Assembly: GCA_033002965.1 (NCBI GenBank)
Contig: JAURVB010014474.1
Coordinates: 1-64,000, forward strand
Length of the DNA: 64,000 nucleotides
DNA from: Piper betle
Lineage: Eukaryota > Streptophyta > Magnoliopsida > Piperales > Piperaceae
Reading direction: 5' to 3'
Position numbers and translations under genes: made by a program
The notes under the pieces: generated by a model
What the model was told of the DNA's origin: nothing
The model's database searches: none
The model's input: the letters and a program-made list of their open reading frames with translations, nothing else
Shown: one piece after another, positions 24,001-36,413 of the stretch
Layout of the letters: every line of letters starts with the position of its first letter
Position numbering within the stretch: position 1 is the stretch's first letter

Positions 24001-26905
24001 CTAGACACCTTAGTTATCAAAGTTTAGATTCTTCTTTGTTGGACTTGATCAAATTGTCACATGATCTCTCTGGTTCATTTCCAGATAAAAGACCTGCGGA
24101 TTCCCAGATTCCAGGCGGCCTCCCAGAACAATTCCAAGGCCAATTTCATCATCCTATGTATGGACAGTGGTCTATTCAACCCCCTCCTGGTGTACCCCTC
24201 TTTCCGTCTTATCCTCTGCAGAGTATGCCATACTATCAAAATTATCTGGGAGGTCAATTTTACCCTCCTCCTTATACCTCATCTGAGGATTTCAATAAAG
24301 GTAATCGGCAGAGGAGGAATAAAAGTCATTCCACTGATGAGAAGGATTGTTTCACTGGATCTGAAGATACAGAAGAGGAAGACAGCATGGAAAAGAGAGG
24401 TTCAAAAGGTCGTAGGTCTCATCGGAAAGGTCGGCATTCAGGTCGTAAGAAGTCTGATGGGTCTGTTGCTCGGAATGTAAATGTTTCCTCCAGTAGCATT
24501 CGCACTTCTGGCAGTGATACTGAAACTGGCTCTGAACATGAAAGTACACATTCACACGAGAAGAAACGGAAAAATTTGGCACCATCTTCAAAAGGTGACA
24601 GGTTAAATTCCCAGTCTAGTAAAGAACAAGATGATGATGTTATATACAGGCAGAATGAAGATCATGGGAACTGGGATGCATTTCAGAACTTTTTGTTGCG
24701 AGATAAGGAAGAAAATGAAAGTGGGAGAGGTGTTTTCTTGGGTGAAAAGGAAATTTCAGTCAAGAAGAAAAACATTACGGGAGAGTCAGATCCACTCAAT
24801 CGTGAAAGAAATGTGGATGGAGTTTCCCACAGGAGATCTGACTTTGATGCAGCTGGCAACCCGCAGCAGCCACTATACAGGTCTAAGGCATCAAATGGTG
24901 AGTTGGCATTATTTCAAAAAGGACAAAATATAGTTGATATGCATATTGACATTCAAGGAGCTGAGATGGAAAGTAATCGGGGAAGGTACAGAAGAATGTC
25001 AAGTGATGACTTCATTGTAAATGGTCAATATACCACACCGAGCAATGCAAATTCTTTCTCAGATCCCCTTTTGGAGGGTAAATATGCTCATACTGATAAG
25101 AATAAAGGTTTGTCTGATGGCATGAAAGATGAATCATTTATAGTGCCTCATCGGTCAATCCTGTCTGAGCAAATGGGAACTGGCAGTGAAAATGCCATTG
25201 ACATGGTTGCTGAATTCCCATCAGCTTTTAAAACTGGTGATGACAAATGTCTAATTGGGTATGAGCCAGATGGATTAAGCTTCATACCAGAACGCACAAT
25301 AGAAAGAGAATCTATTGGCTACGATCCGGCTATGGACTATGATATGGAAGTTCATGAGAAAGCTGTGCAGGAAAATGGAAAGGATGTAGATGCCAATAAT
25401 GTCAAAGACAGGTTGGTCAAATCTGACAAGGAAAAGAAGGCTACATTGGAGAAGAAAAAGATTGTACCCACGATAAGGAGGAATCAGCCCTCAAGATTGC
25501 CAGCTGATTCGCGGCAACGGGCAGAGAGGTTGCAATCCTTCAAATCTGAAATTCAGAAAGTTAAGAAAGAAAAGGTACATTCTTTGTTCATTTTCTCTTT
25601 TTCAATATCCAAACTTAGGATGAAGTTACTGATTAGAAACTGGGACATGCCACCTCCAACGGATTAGTAGGATGGCCGTAATGTCTCATTAGGTAGATAT
25701 TGATTAGGCATCCTCCATGCATGAATCTCCTCACTTAATGAAGGTTAAGGGACGAGGGTCTCGTGTACAGTGTTGTACCAACCCCCTTTTCCCCTTTTTG
25801 CAGAGAGGCTGGTTTTGTTTCCACCTAAACTGTGCCCATATTTTAATAATTTTTCAAGTAAATGAGGCCATCATAGGAAAAGTGTATGTTATGCCCATTT
25901 AGAAAGCTTTATTACAAAATAGTTTAATAAGCGTTATTAGAATATTGACAGGTAGTGTTAAAATCAGTTTGAGGATTTGCTAAAGCTTTTTTAGTTGATT
26001 TCCCTAACTTGAACAGGGTCTCTAGATTCCCATGAAAATCATAATGCCCTAGCGGTGAATTTAGTTTTATGTACCTGGGGATCTCATATGTCATAAAAAA
26101 TGGTATTGAGACCAACAGTCAAATGCCTGAGCCTACACAATACTAATTTGGTACATATGCAATGGTTCATACTTTCATGCATAAACTTTACTTAAGTATG
26201 AAATGGTCTTGCTCAGTTTGTTGGCATTTATATAACCAAATCAATGGAAGATAAACACAAACTCGCTGTTTGCAGGTTCATTTTTTAAATATATTCTGGT
26301 AGTAACCGTGATATTTTTTCCCCTTTCAGGAAGAGGAACAGTTAAAACGACTTGAAGCAATAAAATTAGAACGCCAAAAAAGAATTGCTGCTAGAAGTGG
26401 TCTGAATGGCTCCCAATCCACTTCTCCCAGCGCTGCAACAAAACATTCTCCAACCTCCAAGTTCAGTGACTCACCTGTACGAAGATCAGTTGCGGCTACT
26501 CCAAAGGGTTCTCCACAGACTAATGGACCAAATCGTGCTGGGAGTAAATTAAGTCGATCAATCTCATCTTTGCTTGATCAAAAGAAAGCAATTAGTGGAA
26601 GAGGCTCTGAAACCAAAACGGAATCAGAACCCAGAAGGTTATCGGAGCCAGCTGACAGTAATGAGCGAGCACTATTACAAAAGGTCTATTGAGGGCAAAG
26701 AAACTACAGGTTGAGCAGGTGAGGAACATATTGTGATCCTGCATTCGTAGACTTCAATTTTTGTGTCACGCAAATCCGAAAGTGAGGTGAGAACGGAACA
26801 ACCACCGTCCTTTCCTGATAACCCATTCTATCGAAGCCCTATGTGTGAAAATTGTAGGATGCCCTTGAGAAAATTTGTTCAGGTTTTGATTGTATATTGA
26901 GTTAA
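21056..26905 (+). CDS. COP1-interacting protein 7 (CIP7)-like protein; frame breaks and uncertain C-terminus
   Basis: CIP7 of Arabidopsis is a nuclear COP1-binding activator of light-regulated genes. Exons: 21056-21114, 21833-22012, 22125-22245, 22442-22481, 22603-22654, 22736-22791, 23498-23650, 23742-23983, 24085-25574, 26330 onward. The first 270 residues carry family phrases ([59 protein letters not shown]). The large exon is polar and low in structure. A conserved basic coiled segment (about 770-820) spans the last intron ([16 protein letters not shown] then [20 protein letters not shown]). Exon 5 is one base short for the downstream frame: a T4 run at 22648-22651 would need to be T5, or a weaker donor at 22641 is used. 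After QK at 26683 the frame stops at 26692. One extra A in the A4 run 26679-26682 would continue to a donor at 26719, and a short last exon 26858-26905 would fit. Even then (about 940 residues) it is shorter than CIP7 as I recall it (about 1,050). Confidence 0.85.
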
Positions 26906-28331
26906 AATTTCAATCATTTAATGATACAAATGCTGAGGGCGTGGCTAATTTATTACTTTTTTTAAGGCATGAAACTGTCAGTCGCTTGTAGCTTGTACCG
27001 TGGCCAGAACATCAGATATGTATTTGTTCTTGCAAGTTGCAATGGTTGGTACATGGGCGTGAACTGGTGTCGTTGTATATTGTGTTTTGTTAATTATATT
27101 TGCTACTTGTGATTACATATGAACAAATTATGTTTATGTAAAACAAATTGGTAAATTTATATTTATTTAAAATACATCCCTTTCTAATTATTTTTGAGCT
27201 TATTTTTTTTATTTGAGTTAATTTTATGTTTCGTATTAGTTCATGTGATGTCTGTATTCATGTCTGTACTCGTGGACAAACACGGTCCTTTGTCCGCGTT
27301 GTGGACACCCCTAAGAGTAACTATTATCGTTAATACTATTTGGGTTAAGTAAAAGTTAACTTAACTCTATATATTTATAAAAAAATAATACTTAAAATAT
27401 AGTAAAGGTTATTCATTTGTAAATCTAAAATCTTAAAAATGAAATATACTTATTCATTTCATTTCATACTCCTTTGATATGCACCTGGTCAGATTGGAGA
27501 CGACACACCTCCAACACCACCTATAGGGTCAAGTCTGAATCTCAAATTAGTCTATCCTTAAGAAAAAAAATTCTAAGGCTCAAAGTAAGTGATAATTTGG
27601 CATATGAACATAGCAAATTCTCAAAAAAAAAAAAACGCTAGAAACAAACGTTTTTTTATTGCAATACGAAAGAAGATGATAATTAATAACTAGTATTCAA
27701 AGTAACGTGGGGGATCATCTTTCCATCAATGTTGGATGCACTGTAAATTGTAATGTACAGTTGGCAACTTTGTACTCGAATTAAAGCTCTCTCCAGACAA
27801 GAGCCAAGTCAATTGCGTGCAAACTGGAATAACATCTTAACAAGTGGTCCTTCCCAAAGAGAACCTCGATATTCCCTGATAGAACTTCCAATTGACCCAG
27901 AATTGGTACTCGCGTATTCTTCACAAAATGAGGCTCTGAAAGTCTTCTACCTAAGATATATATAAAGTATGAAATATGAAATATGAAATATGAAATGGGA
28001 CTCTTGGTAGCGCTCAAGATCCCCCTCATCAATTCCCTACTCAACACGTCGATGTGATCCCAATCTGGAAGCTAAATCTCGCCATATCTTCCTCTTAAAA
28101 ATAATTGACAACATTTCATACATTGATTCCCACCTTTGGTTAGTCAATTTAGCCTTTCAAAAGAAGCCGAATACCATGCATTTGTGGGTGTGGGGGCACA
28201 CCCTTTCTTTGTACGAGATATACGTTACTACTGCACACGAAACAAATGTCACAGATTCTTGTCTCGATTAAAGGTGTCCACTCCCTACGTTGTTCGCCTT
28301 CATTCTCTGCATCACTCTCAACTAGCCGGGC
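26906..28331. other. Spacer and upstream region of the dCTP pyrophosphatase gene
   Basis: AT-rich with no supported gene. 27625-27640 is an A-run and 27967-27995 is a short (TATGAAA)n repeat of four units. The 28000-28331 part precedes the next start codon and is likely its promoter and leader, but I see no clear TATA box. Confidence 0.45.
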
Positions 28332-28791
28332 ATGGCCAGTGATCAAGAGGTGATAGAAAAGGAAGAACAGGCCGTGATCATGGACGTGAGCCTCAAGGAT
28401 CTCTCAAAGAAACTTGAAGAGTTTGCAAAGGCTAGAGACTGGGAGCAATACCATAGCCCAAGGAATTTACTGCTTGCAATGGTAACAACAACCCACACTT
28501 TTTTAATTGTTTGTTATGTTAGATTGATGTTGCAAGTGTTTTTAGTCATGGGTTTTTGTTGTTGGGAAGGTTGGGGAGGTTGGGGAGCTTTCAGAGATCT
28601 TTCAATGGAGGGGTGAGGTTGCAAGGGGCCTGCCAAACTGGAATGAATCAGACAAGGAGCATTTGGGAGAAGAACTATCTGATGTTCTTCTTTATCTCAT
28701 AAGATTGGCAGACATTTGTGGCATCGATCTTGCCGATGCTGCTACTAAGAAAATAGTCAAGAATGGCATTAAGTACCCAGCCAGTCTTTAA
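28332..28791 (+). CDS. dCTP pyrophosphatase 1-like (MazG-type NTP pyrophosphohydrolase), 2 exons
   Basis: Enzymes of this family split dCTP and modified dCTP to the monophosphate plus pyrophosphate and help clean the nucleotide pool. Exons 28332-28481 and 28570-28791 join in phase 0 to a 123-residue protein, close to the usual size for the compact plant members. The MazG/all-alpha metal site is visible: EVGELSE (ExxE) at about 52-58 and EELSDVLLYLIRLAD (ExxD) at about 82-96, giving the ExxE...ExxD arrangement that binds Mg2+. The N-terminal SLKDLSKKLEEFAKARDWEQ helix and HSPRNLLLAM are also typical. The 88-base intron has a GT donor (GTAACA) and an AAG acceptor. It is intact, with no frame problem. 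No signal peptide is obvious, so I infer a cytosolic or nuclear location. Confidence 0.92.
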
Positions 28792-31360
28792 GATATTTGT
28801 TTTCTGGGTTTAGTGATGATAATTTTGTTGGATAACATGGGGCAATGAAGTGTTGGAAACTCGACTTTATATGGACTATCATGTTCTTAATTACATGCCA
28901 TCTCTAGTAGTTTTGTGCTTTGCAGTGAAATAAGTATTGACGAAAATACCTCCTGTGTTTGATGTAATAAAGTTTAAGCCTAACAGGAATTCATGAATAC
29001 AATTTAGTCTGATTTTTTTTAATATTGTTTAATTTGTGACATGTTCCCATCAAATTTAATGATAGAAGACATATGATCATCATACATATTATAGTATTTT
29101 TTTTTCAAGATGGATATTAGATGATTCCTTTGTGCTTTGCTATTGTTTAAAAAAACAAACACTCCATACTTGGACTTAAAATAATATTGTTAGCCATGAT
29201 TTCTCTCTTTAAACATTAAATTTGTTGTCTTATCATTTTACTGTAACAATTAAATTTTAAGTAGATAATTCAATGCATAAATACTTGATTAATATATTGT
29301 AAAGACAATTCAAGATATAAGTACTTAATTGATCATTTTTTAGTATATGTTGGTTATTTCTTCATAAATTTCTTTGTATTGGATGTCTCCAAAGGAACTC
29401 GCAATTTATAGTTTAGATGATCATTGAAAGCGGTGATGCAGGTATTGATGTGCCTCATGTGAGGATAGGTGCATTATTTGGATCGGATATGAGGCAAATT
29501 ACCCTAAATTTATATCAAATCTGAATATTTTTGAATATATTACATATTTAAAAAATTCACCACTGAATCCGATTTGAAACGGTTTCAGATCGAATATAAA
29601 TGAGTGGGATGCATGTCAGATTCATAGACATCGGATATCCGAACCTCTCCCTCAATGTGAATTATAATTTTTTAGTAGTGTCAATATGATTTAAGGACTT
29701 AACACGTGGAGCCTGTGCTAGGGTAGGCAATCTTAGTTCCCGCTTTTCAAGTTAATAAAATAGATAATTAATGCTGATTTTTGCACTTACATTATAAGTT
29801 CATATGTTATAAGTTGATGAAATTTTGTACACACGCCATGCCATGCAGGATGTTCTTAGGCTTATCGGTTTCATTCCTCTTCTCCCATTCTCTGCTTCTC
29901 TCTCTCTCTTTCACCCTCTATTTCAATCTCTGCAGTGTCCCTATTATGATATCATCATCTGCAAATTGAATTCAAAAATAATTTTAACATAAATACAATT
30001 ATTAATTTATTAATTTAATAAATTTTAACAAAAAATACACACTATTCCACCAATTATAGAGAAAGAAAGACATACATTTGATATTATTTATTTGTTATAA
30101 ATAAAGCATAGCAGCTGTAATGGTTGCATTCAACTCATATCAACACTCTTGCCCTGGACCATCTCATTCAACCCATCTTCTTAAACCAGCCAGAATCACA
30201 CCCTTCTCATTTTTTTTGTAAGAAAAAATCACATAACATTTTTTCAATTTTGGTTTTTTAGATTTCTGGGTTGGACTCTGCACTTCCAATCTGCTAGCCC
30301 ATTTAGATCAATGGACGCCCAGGAACGAGGGGTGACCACCTATGAGCACTGCCGGCTGTTGGCCTTCTTTTGATTTCCCACGCTCTGTTCAGGTATTGGT
30401 TGGATTCTTCGTTTATCAGTTGGATGGGTTGTTGGTGTTTAGTGGCAGTTGGAAAGTCTGCAGACCTTGCATTTTGTTTGTTTGGCTTTGGTGATGTAGA
30501 TGATTACATATGGCTGTTTATTGCTCAGGTTGAGCTCGGTTTGGCTCAATGCTCGACTTGGTTGAATTCAAACCAGCATTTGGACTTGGTCTGTTCGATT
30601 CGTCTTGTTTGATATGTCTTCTGGATTATAATATATTTTGACTATTTTAATTCAATTGATATTTCTTGTGAATTATAATATCAACAAATAGGATTGGATA
30701 TTGCTGGTATGATGACAAATAGGAGAGTATATAATGAACTTAAATGGGAATTAACAAATAAACAGAACTCGGTTTGACTCCCTCGCAGAACAGGCATATA
30801 TGTAGGAGTAGGCTTGTTCGTAGCTTGATTGAGCTGAGTTTTTTGTTCATAACTCAATTTTACTCAAACTCAAGAGATGTCTCTACTCGATTCTAATTGT
30901 GTGATATTATGTTAAGGAGATTGCATCTTAGATATTAATGTTTGTTCCGTTTTTGTAGAAATGTTATTAGTACAATTATAATAGGAGTTTATAAACGATC
31001 TTAACTATGAATGTATAGGTTGAAGTTTGAGTGACCCAAAACTCGGCTTAAGCCATAAACTTTGTAAGTTTTTCCATTTGTAAGCTTCTATTTTCCATTT
31101 GTAAGTTTTTCATCTTACTGGTCGGGAGGCTAAGTCACTCTCTTCTATAATTTTTAAATATCATATCGCACAATTTTTATTATACACAATATACGGCAGA
31201 CCACTTTCAAATCTATTACAATTTAAGCCATTAATTATACGTTTTAATTCATACAGTTTATTTGTATGAAATATAGTTCTTTTGAAGATAATATTGTTTG
31301 TCTGGATTTTTTTTTTGGTTGGTCATGGTGGTGTAAAATGTTGTTAATTGGGTGTTTGTG
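28792..31360. other. Spacer with no supported gene
   Basis: AT-rich. About 29450-29650 contains GGATCGGATAT and ATCGGATATCCGAACC phrases at its two sides, suggestive of a short degenerate element. 30530-30620 and 30770-30900 contain repeated GAGCTCGG/TCGGTTTGGCTC-like phrases. Short ORFs here lack any family signature. Confidence 0.4.
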
Positions 31361-31368
31361 GCATGCAG

Positions 31369-31731
31369 GGGAGAGTATTGTTAAGGCTGTCAAGCAGGTC
31401 GATGTGGTGGTTTCGGCGGTTGGTAGCCTGCAAATTCTTAATCAAGTTAAGATCATTGATGCACCAAGGCAGTTGCATTTCATAGCCACCAATCAAATTA
31501 TGCAGATAAATCTGTATTTCTCATGACTAGTAATGTTTTATTCGACTTGGGATTCTTGCTGCAGAGTCTCCACTTCCATTGAATATTGTCCTGTCAATTT
31601 CTCACTCCGTGTTTGTGAAGGGAGACCAGACCAGGTTCGAGATCGAGCCATCCTTTGGAGTGGAGGCTTCTGCACTCAATACTGATGTGAAGTTCACCGC
31701 TGTGGATGAATAGCTCGACCAGTTTGTGTAA
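31369..31731 (+). pseudogene. PCBER/isoflavone-reductase-like pseudogene
   Basis: Two exon remnants match the genes at 43994 and 55545. The first (31369 to about 31478) equals exon 2 without its first five codons: ESIVKAVKQVDVVVSAVGSL, then it decays. The second (31565-31731) is the last exon: HSVFVKGDQTRFEIEPSFGV onward to the family end, with an in-frame TAG at 31711 six codons before the old stop. Exons 1, 3 and 4, including the NADPH-binding GxxGxxG and the catalytic Lys region, are absent. The last exon is closer to canonical PCBER sequence (QTRFEIEPSFGVEAS) than the two downstream genes are, so this looks like an older paralogue and not a recent copy of them. Confidence 0.85.
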
Positions 31732-32028
31732 ATAGTGGCAGTCCAATTTCTCTGGCTCATGTATCAACCTGAGTGTCATGTCGGAGTGGTTTAAGAAAAT
31801 GGATCCCTGAGCTTTGATTTGAATAAAGATAATAGTTATGTGACAGTCTGCTTATTATATAAGTTTATCCAATGAAAGGTTATGGCTTCACTTGGACGGA
31901 TGTTCAGATTTTTATGTGAATTTATGTTTTTATTGGACCAAGACAAAGTTTGATTACTTGGTTTATTTGGTTTTATTAGAAATCAATAGTTGACATCGAC
32001 CTTAACTTTGGTTGCGAAGCTGATAAAG

Positions 32029-32848
32029 CATAGTTTCAAAAATTGAAATTGAATCGGATTGGGAGGGAGCCATTGAATCAGACCGATTTATCAAAAATTG
32101 AACAAGAATCGGTTCAGTTGAATTGGTCAAAATCGATAGGTTATTAATTATGAAACATATAATTTTGATGTTATGGTGTGTATTATATTTTATGATATTT
32201 TTTTGGTTTTTTATTTGAATTATTTGGAGTTAGTTATTATTTTTAATCTGAGTCCGAGTAAAATAAGCTTTTAATTATGAGAATGCCACTGATTATTTCT
32301 TTTCCCTCCATTCTTCCTCCCTTACGCGCCGCCACTCAATCATCCCCGTCGATGCCGCCTTCGGCTGCCGTGCCACAGTCGCCCTTCCCCCCTTTCATGC
32401 CCCTCGCCCTGCCATCCCCTTCCCAGCTGGCCCCGTCCAGTCCCCCGCGCACCTCGCCGCCATCCTTGCCCAATCCGCGCCCCCTCCCCAATCTACCGGC
32501 CATGCTCGCCCTGCCTCGCCCCACCCCTCCACCCCTTCCCCGCCGGCCCCCTCCTATCCCCCGTGCACCCGGTAGCCACTCCAGCCCAATTTGCCCCGAC
32601 CCCCACCCCCGATGCACCCTGCCCCACCCCCCCCTTCCCTCCCCCCAAGCCTCCCATCGCCGCCTTCACCGCCGTTTGGAATCGGCTTAAATCAGCCGAT
32701 TCACAGATCAGCTCAAATCAGGTGGAATCGGCGATTCACAGACCGATTTCTATAAATACTGATTTACATATTTTTTTGGATCGGAATCCTTTCGATTTGA
32801 TTTAAATCGGCCGATTCCGAGTGAAATTTGCCAATTTTTGTAACTATG
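32029..32848. mobile_element. Non-autonomous hAT-like DNA element, 820 bp
   Basis: Terminal inverted repeats CATAGTTTCAAAAATTG (32029-32045) and CAATTTTTGTAACTATG (32832-32848) differ at one base. They are flanked by a perfect 8-bp duplication, TGATAAAG, at 32021-32028 and 32849-32856. The 8-bp length is the hallmark of hAT elements. The duplicated locus near 52950 shows the empty site (TTGATTAAG then TGTACATAG). Both sub-terminal regions are rich in AATCGG/CCGATT motifs in both orientations, a typical transposase-binding layout. The middle (about 32310-32670) is C-rich, with Pro-rich ORFs on + and Gly/Arg-rich ORFs on -. I do not count these as genes. No transposase is present. Confidence 0.85.
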
Positions 32849-33094
32849 TGATAAAGTATACATAGTGGTATCATAACTATGTATGTGGGTCAATCGAAAA
32901 AGCACTAGAAATATGTTTGATTGAGAAGCGCAATAATAGATAGCACCAACTCATCAAAACTATGGCATTTTGATGTGTAACATTTTGGTCATAACTGGGT
33001 CATTTGGTATGTATCTCACTGTCACAAATTTAATTCCATAAACTGTACGATTAACTAAGAATCTTGCATGAATGAAGTTGGTGCACGAAGAGAC

Positions 33095-33245
33095 TATGGG
33101 ATCCTAAATTTAGCCTGAAATCTAATATTTATTGGGGTAAAATCCTGTTCGTAACTGAGAATGAATTATATTTTTTAATTTCGGTTAAGTACTTTTAAAA
33201 TAAATGATTTAACCCATTATGATGCACTTTGATTTGGGTCTTTAC
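33095..33245 (+). repeat. Isolated LTR fragment of the TRIM-like element
   Basis: A degenerate copy of the miniature-element LTR: GGGATCCTAAATTTAGCCTG..., GGGGTAAAATCCTGTTCGTAA..., AACCCATTATGATGCACTTTG, ending GGGTCTTTACA. Compare the better copies at 48871-49026 and 52682-52823. Confidence 0.6.
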
Positions 33246-34729
33246 AAACCTCTAATTTTTATTAATTGAAGGAAAATTAAAATTCCAGCTCTAATGAAAA
33301 GTATGAGATTCAACTAATCAAAATACAATATAAATAAATAAATAAATAAATATTAAATTATTATAATTTATTTTTTATTTTAATTTTTTAAAATAAAAAA
33401 TTTAAAACCATGGCGGAAGTTTTATTCATCTCAACATTTCACTCCTTTCTTATCTCATTCTACCTCCGAAGCTATCTTGATTTTAGCCTTCAAGCACACA
33501 AATATAGAATGAATTCAAAGTCTCTTCAACCCTCTCTCCTTCTCTCTAAAAATAGAACACAAGCAAGCTCTTCTTTTCCTTCACTTTTCCTATTCATTTC
33601 AGTTTTCTTATTTTCTGGTTGATTTGTTAATTATTTTAGCATTTTTTATTGTTTGTGTTGTGATTCAGTGATTTGTGATTGCCGTTGCTTTCCTTGTATT
33701 GCTGATTTAGAGCATTATAACTATTTCTGTAATTATGTATCTCATGCTTTTAAACATCGTATCATACCACCCAATTGTATTTGATATATAAGATACCATC
33801 TTTAAATTCATTATAATTTGAGTCTTTGTAATATTTTAGTTTGTACCAAATTTTTTAGTTTAAAATTTTCACAAAATTCTATTTTTTGTTAAAAATTACG
33901 ATTTTTTAATTGGTATTTTAAAAATAGTGATGATAAAACACATTTATAATATTTATTATAATATTTTATTTATAACTTTAGAATTTAGCCGAACTCAATT
34001 TTACCCGTTGAACTAAATAAACCCTCAAATAATTATAAATCCGGTATAATAGCTGATAAACTATTTAAAACTATAGTCTATGTTAGTTGAGTTGTTGAAT
34101 TCAAGTTGTTTCACGTTAGATTTCACCTCCATGTGCTTAGTGGAATTGTTTGGAGCTAGTTAGAAAATACCCGTGATTTTCTTCTTGTTTATGGAATTAT
34201 TTAGTTACAATATTACTAGTTACTACCACTGCCTTGTTATGAGTGGTTCATTTGTAAGTATTGTTAAGACTTGTCATCTGTTTTCTTATTTGCATATTAG
34301 GCTGGTGGTTGTGCCCGCTGTGCTTGGTAATCGTTTCCTATTCTTTTTTTTATCGTGCTCACAAGTCTAGCCTCGGTAATTGTGCACCCCCCCTTTTTGT
34401 GCCATGTGGTCGGGTTGATAGATTTATAGTAGCCTGATTTTAAAAAATGATAATGTTATTTAAACAAGAAGATTAGTTTATATCTAAATATGAATAAATA
34501 TAATTATTATAATAGTCAGCTCAGTTCTATTTGTTGTGGGAAAATATCACAAATAACAAATTTTCAATATTTTCTATTATAAATGTTCAAAATTTTAAAT
34601 TTGTATCAGATAGTTAGAACTTAAAATTTTATTTTACATATAACTAATTCATATATTTTAAAAATATTTTGTTTATAATATCTATTTTATTTACATAAAT
34701 ACTCTTAATCTAACTTTAAATTTTATTAC
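33246..34729. other. AT-rich spacer
   Basis: 33270-33400 (GAAAAGTATGAGATTCAACTAATC and following A/T-rich stretch) is repeated in diverged form at about 41050-41170. 33323-33350 is an AAAT microsatellite. 33410-33620 is an isolated ORF with a CT-rich end, possibly a leader-like remnant. I see no gene. Confidence 0.45.
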
Positions 34730-36413
34730 TATAAAACCCATGATTCGAGTTAGGGTTTTATATTATGAACTAGACGGTTTGACTGTTATTTTAGTTGAGT
34801 AAAGTTTTAATTACGAGACGACCATTCGTTTTTCTCACCTACCATTCATTTTTCTCAACAATTTATTTTTCTCAACTAACCATTCATTTTTCTCAATTGA
34901 CAATTCGTTTTTCTAACTGACCACTCGTTTTCTTCCCCCTTGACATCTACTTATTCTACACTTTTGACAATGTTATCATCCAACCACCACCATCCTTCTC
35001 ACCCAACGTTTATTTTCTTTTTCTTCCTTCTCTTTTCCCCCACTATCATTACTCAAGCCGGTCACAACCTTGTCACCATTGCCGCCGCTGCCATTGCCGC
35101 ATGATTGTCAAGTAGATATATAGTAGGAATTCACCGCTTAGGCACTAAGACATGCTCAGAACTTCTACCAGGTCCATTTAGGACTCATCCTAAGTTATTG
35201 TTCTATTCTATCATGCTTTAATTTTTACAGATTATAGTACGAGTTGAGTGGTGTTTTATTGTATTCCACTTAGCTCGGGCCATTTAGTTGAATAGTTTTC
35301 GGATTAATAACCCTCGAGGATGAGATCCCTCGAATATGTTTTCAAAAACAAGATCCACCATAAGTTGCCTTCGGGCCTATTATATAAATATCTACCAAGA
35401 TATATATAAATGTAATTTTTGCATTTTTTGACAACTGTACCAAAGGTCTTCTTGCGTTCTTTCGACGGTTTTTGCGTAGCATTGTTGCCATTGGAGTGTT
35501 TCTTCTCCCTCCCGATGTTTCCTCACCTCCAAAACCCTATTGCCATCCATGTGGTTGTCGCCGTTGCCACCGTCGATGCTGCACTGATGCTGATGAATGC
35601 CGCCCTACCTTGTCGTGCTATCGCCGTGACGCCGACGACCACCCCCTAGACCTCCTGACATTTCCCCTTACCTAGCACCGCCGTCAAAGCCGGCCGTGAG
35701 CCTGATCGGAGCAACTGACCACCTCGACCGAATTCAGCGCCGCCGCTGGTGGTCTTTGCTGTCGTGACCGCCCTTACCGTCACCACCATTGGGATGAGGT
35801 TGCCGAGCCGGTGCTAACCCTTACCCCAGATTGCCCTGTTAAAACAGGCACTAGAAAACCACCAGGACAGTCGCCGGAAAACTGCGAGGGCAGTTGTTGA
35901 AAAATTGGTAGGACAATCGCCGGAAAATCGCCAGTATAGTTGCCAGAAAACCGTCGGGACAGTCGCCAAAAAATCGCCGAAAGTTGCCAAAAATCGGATT
36001 CATCAAAATTTATCGAACCCTATCAAACTTCAGACACCATAGGGTGCTGAATTTGAGTCACAAATTGCAGGAGGTATAATTTAGTTTAATTTAATTATTT
36101 AAAAGTACAGATTATTAGAATTGCATGCCAAGATTGGTGAATTGGGTGTTATAATTATAATATAAATGTAGATTTGATTAAGAATAAAATATGAAATTTA
36201 TTTGAATTAAGTGGTGTTAAAAATGGAAGCTAAGAAACTAATTAGGGTAACTAAATAATGAACAGGATCTAATACAAACTAGCCTAAGTAGACTTGCTAC
36301 AATTTACATAGGTTGATGTGACTGTGATTGATGCATGATGGATGTATGCGTGATATAGGATGTATGACTGCATCATGAGCGAGCGTTAGAATTTAGTTTT
36401 GATACGTAGGTAT

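Larger units (their letters stand above)
31937..33895. repeat. Segment duplicated at 52860-53200 (interrupted by an hAT-like insert)
   Basis: GGACCAAGACAAAGTTTGAT... at 31937 recurs at about 52860. The match continues through GATATCATAAC and TAGAAATATGTTTGATTGAG to the GTGCACGAAG phrase near 33090. A further piece (CCAAATTTTTTAGTTTAAAA, 33845-33885) matches 53165-53195. The second copy lacks the element at 32029-32848 and the stretch between about 33095 and 33830. Confidence 0.8.

Noticed and set aside
23997..24084. Upstream extension of the long CIP7-like ORF
   Set aside because: This is intron sequence: the exon starts at 24085 after TTCCAG, and the phase matches the previous exon ending at 23983.
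32277..32805. Pro/Ser-rich ORF of 137 codons and its minus-strand Gly-rich shadow
   Set aside because: It lies wholly inside the hAT-like element, is low in complexity, and shows no splice or domain evidence.
33410..33622. 70-codon ORF MAEVLFISTFHSFLISFYLR...
   Set aside because: Hydrophobic composition comes from CT-rich DNA; no homologous family, no gene context and no supporting exon.
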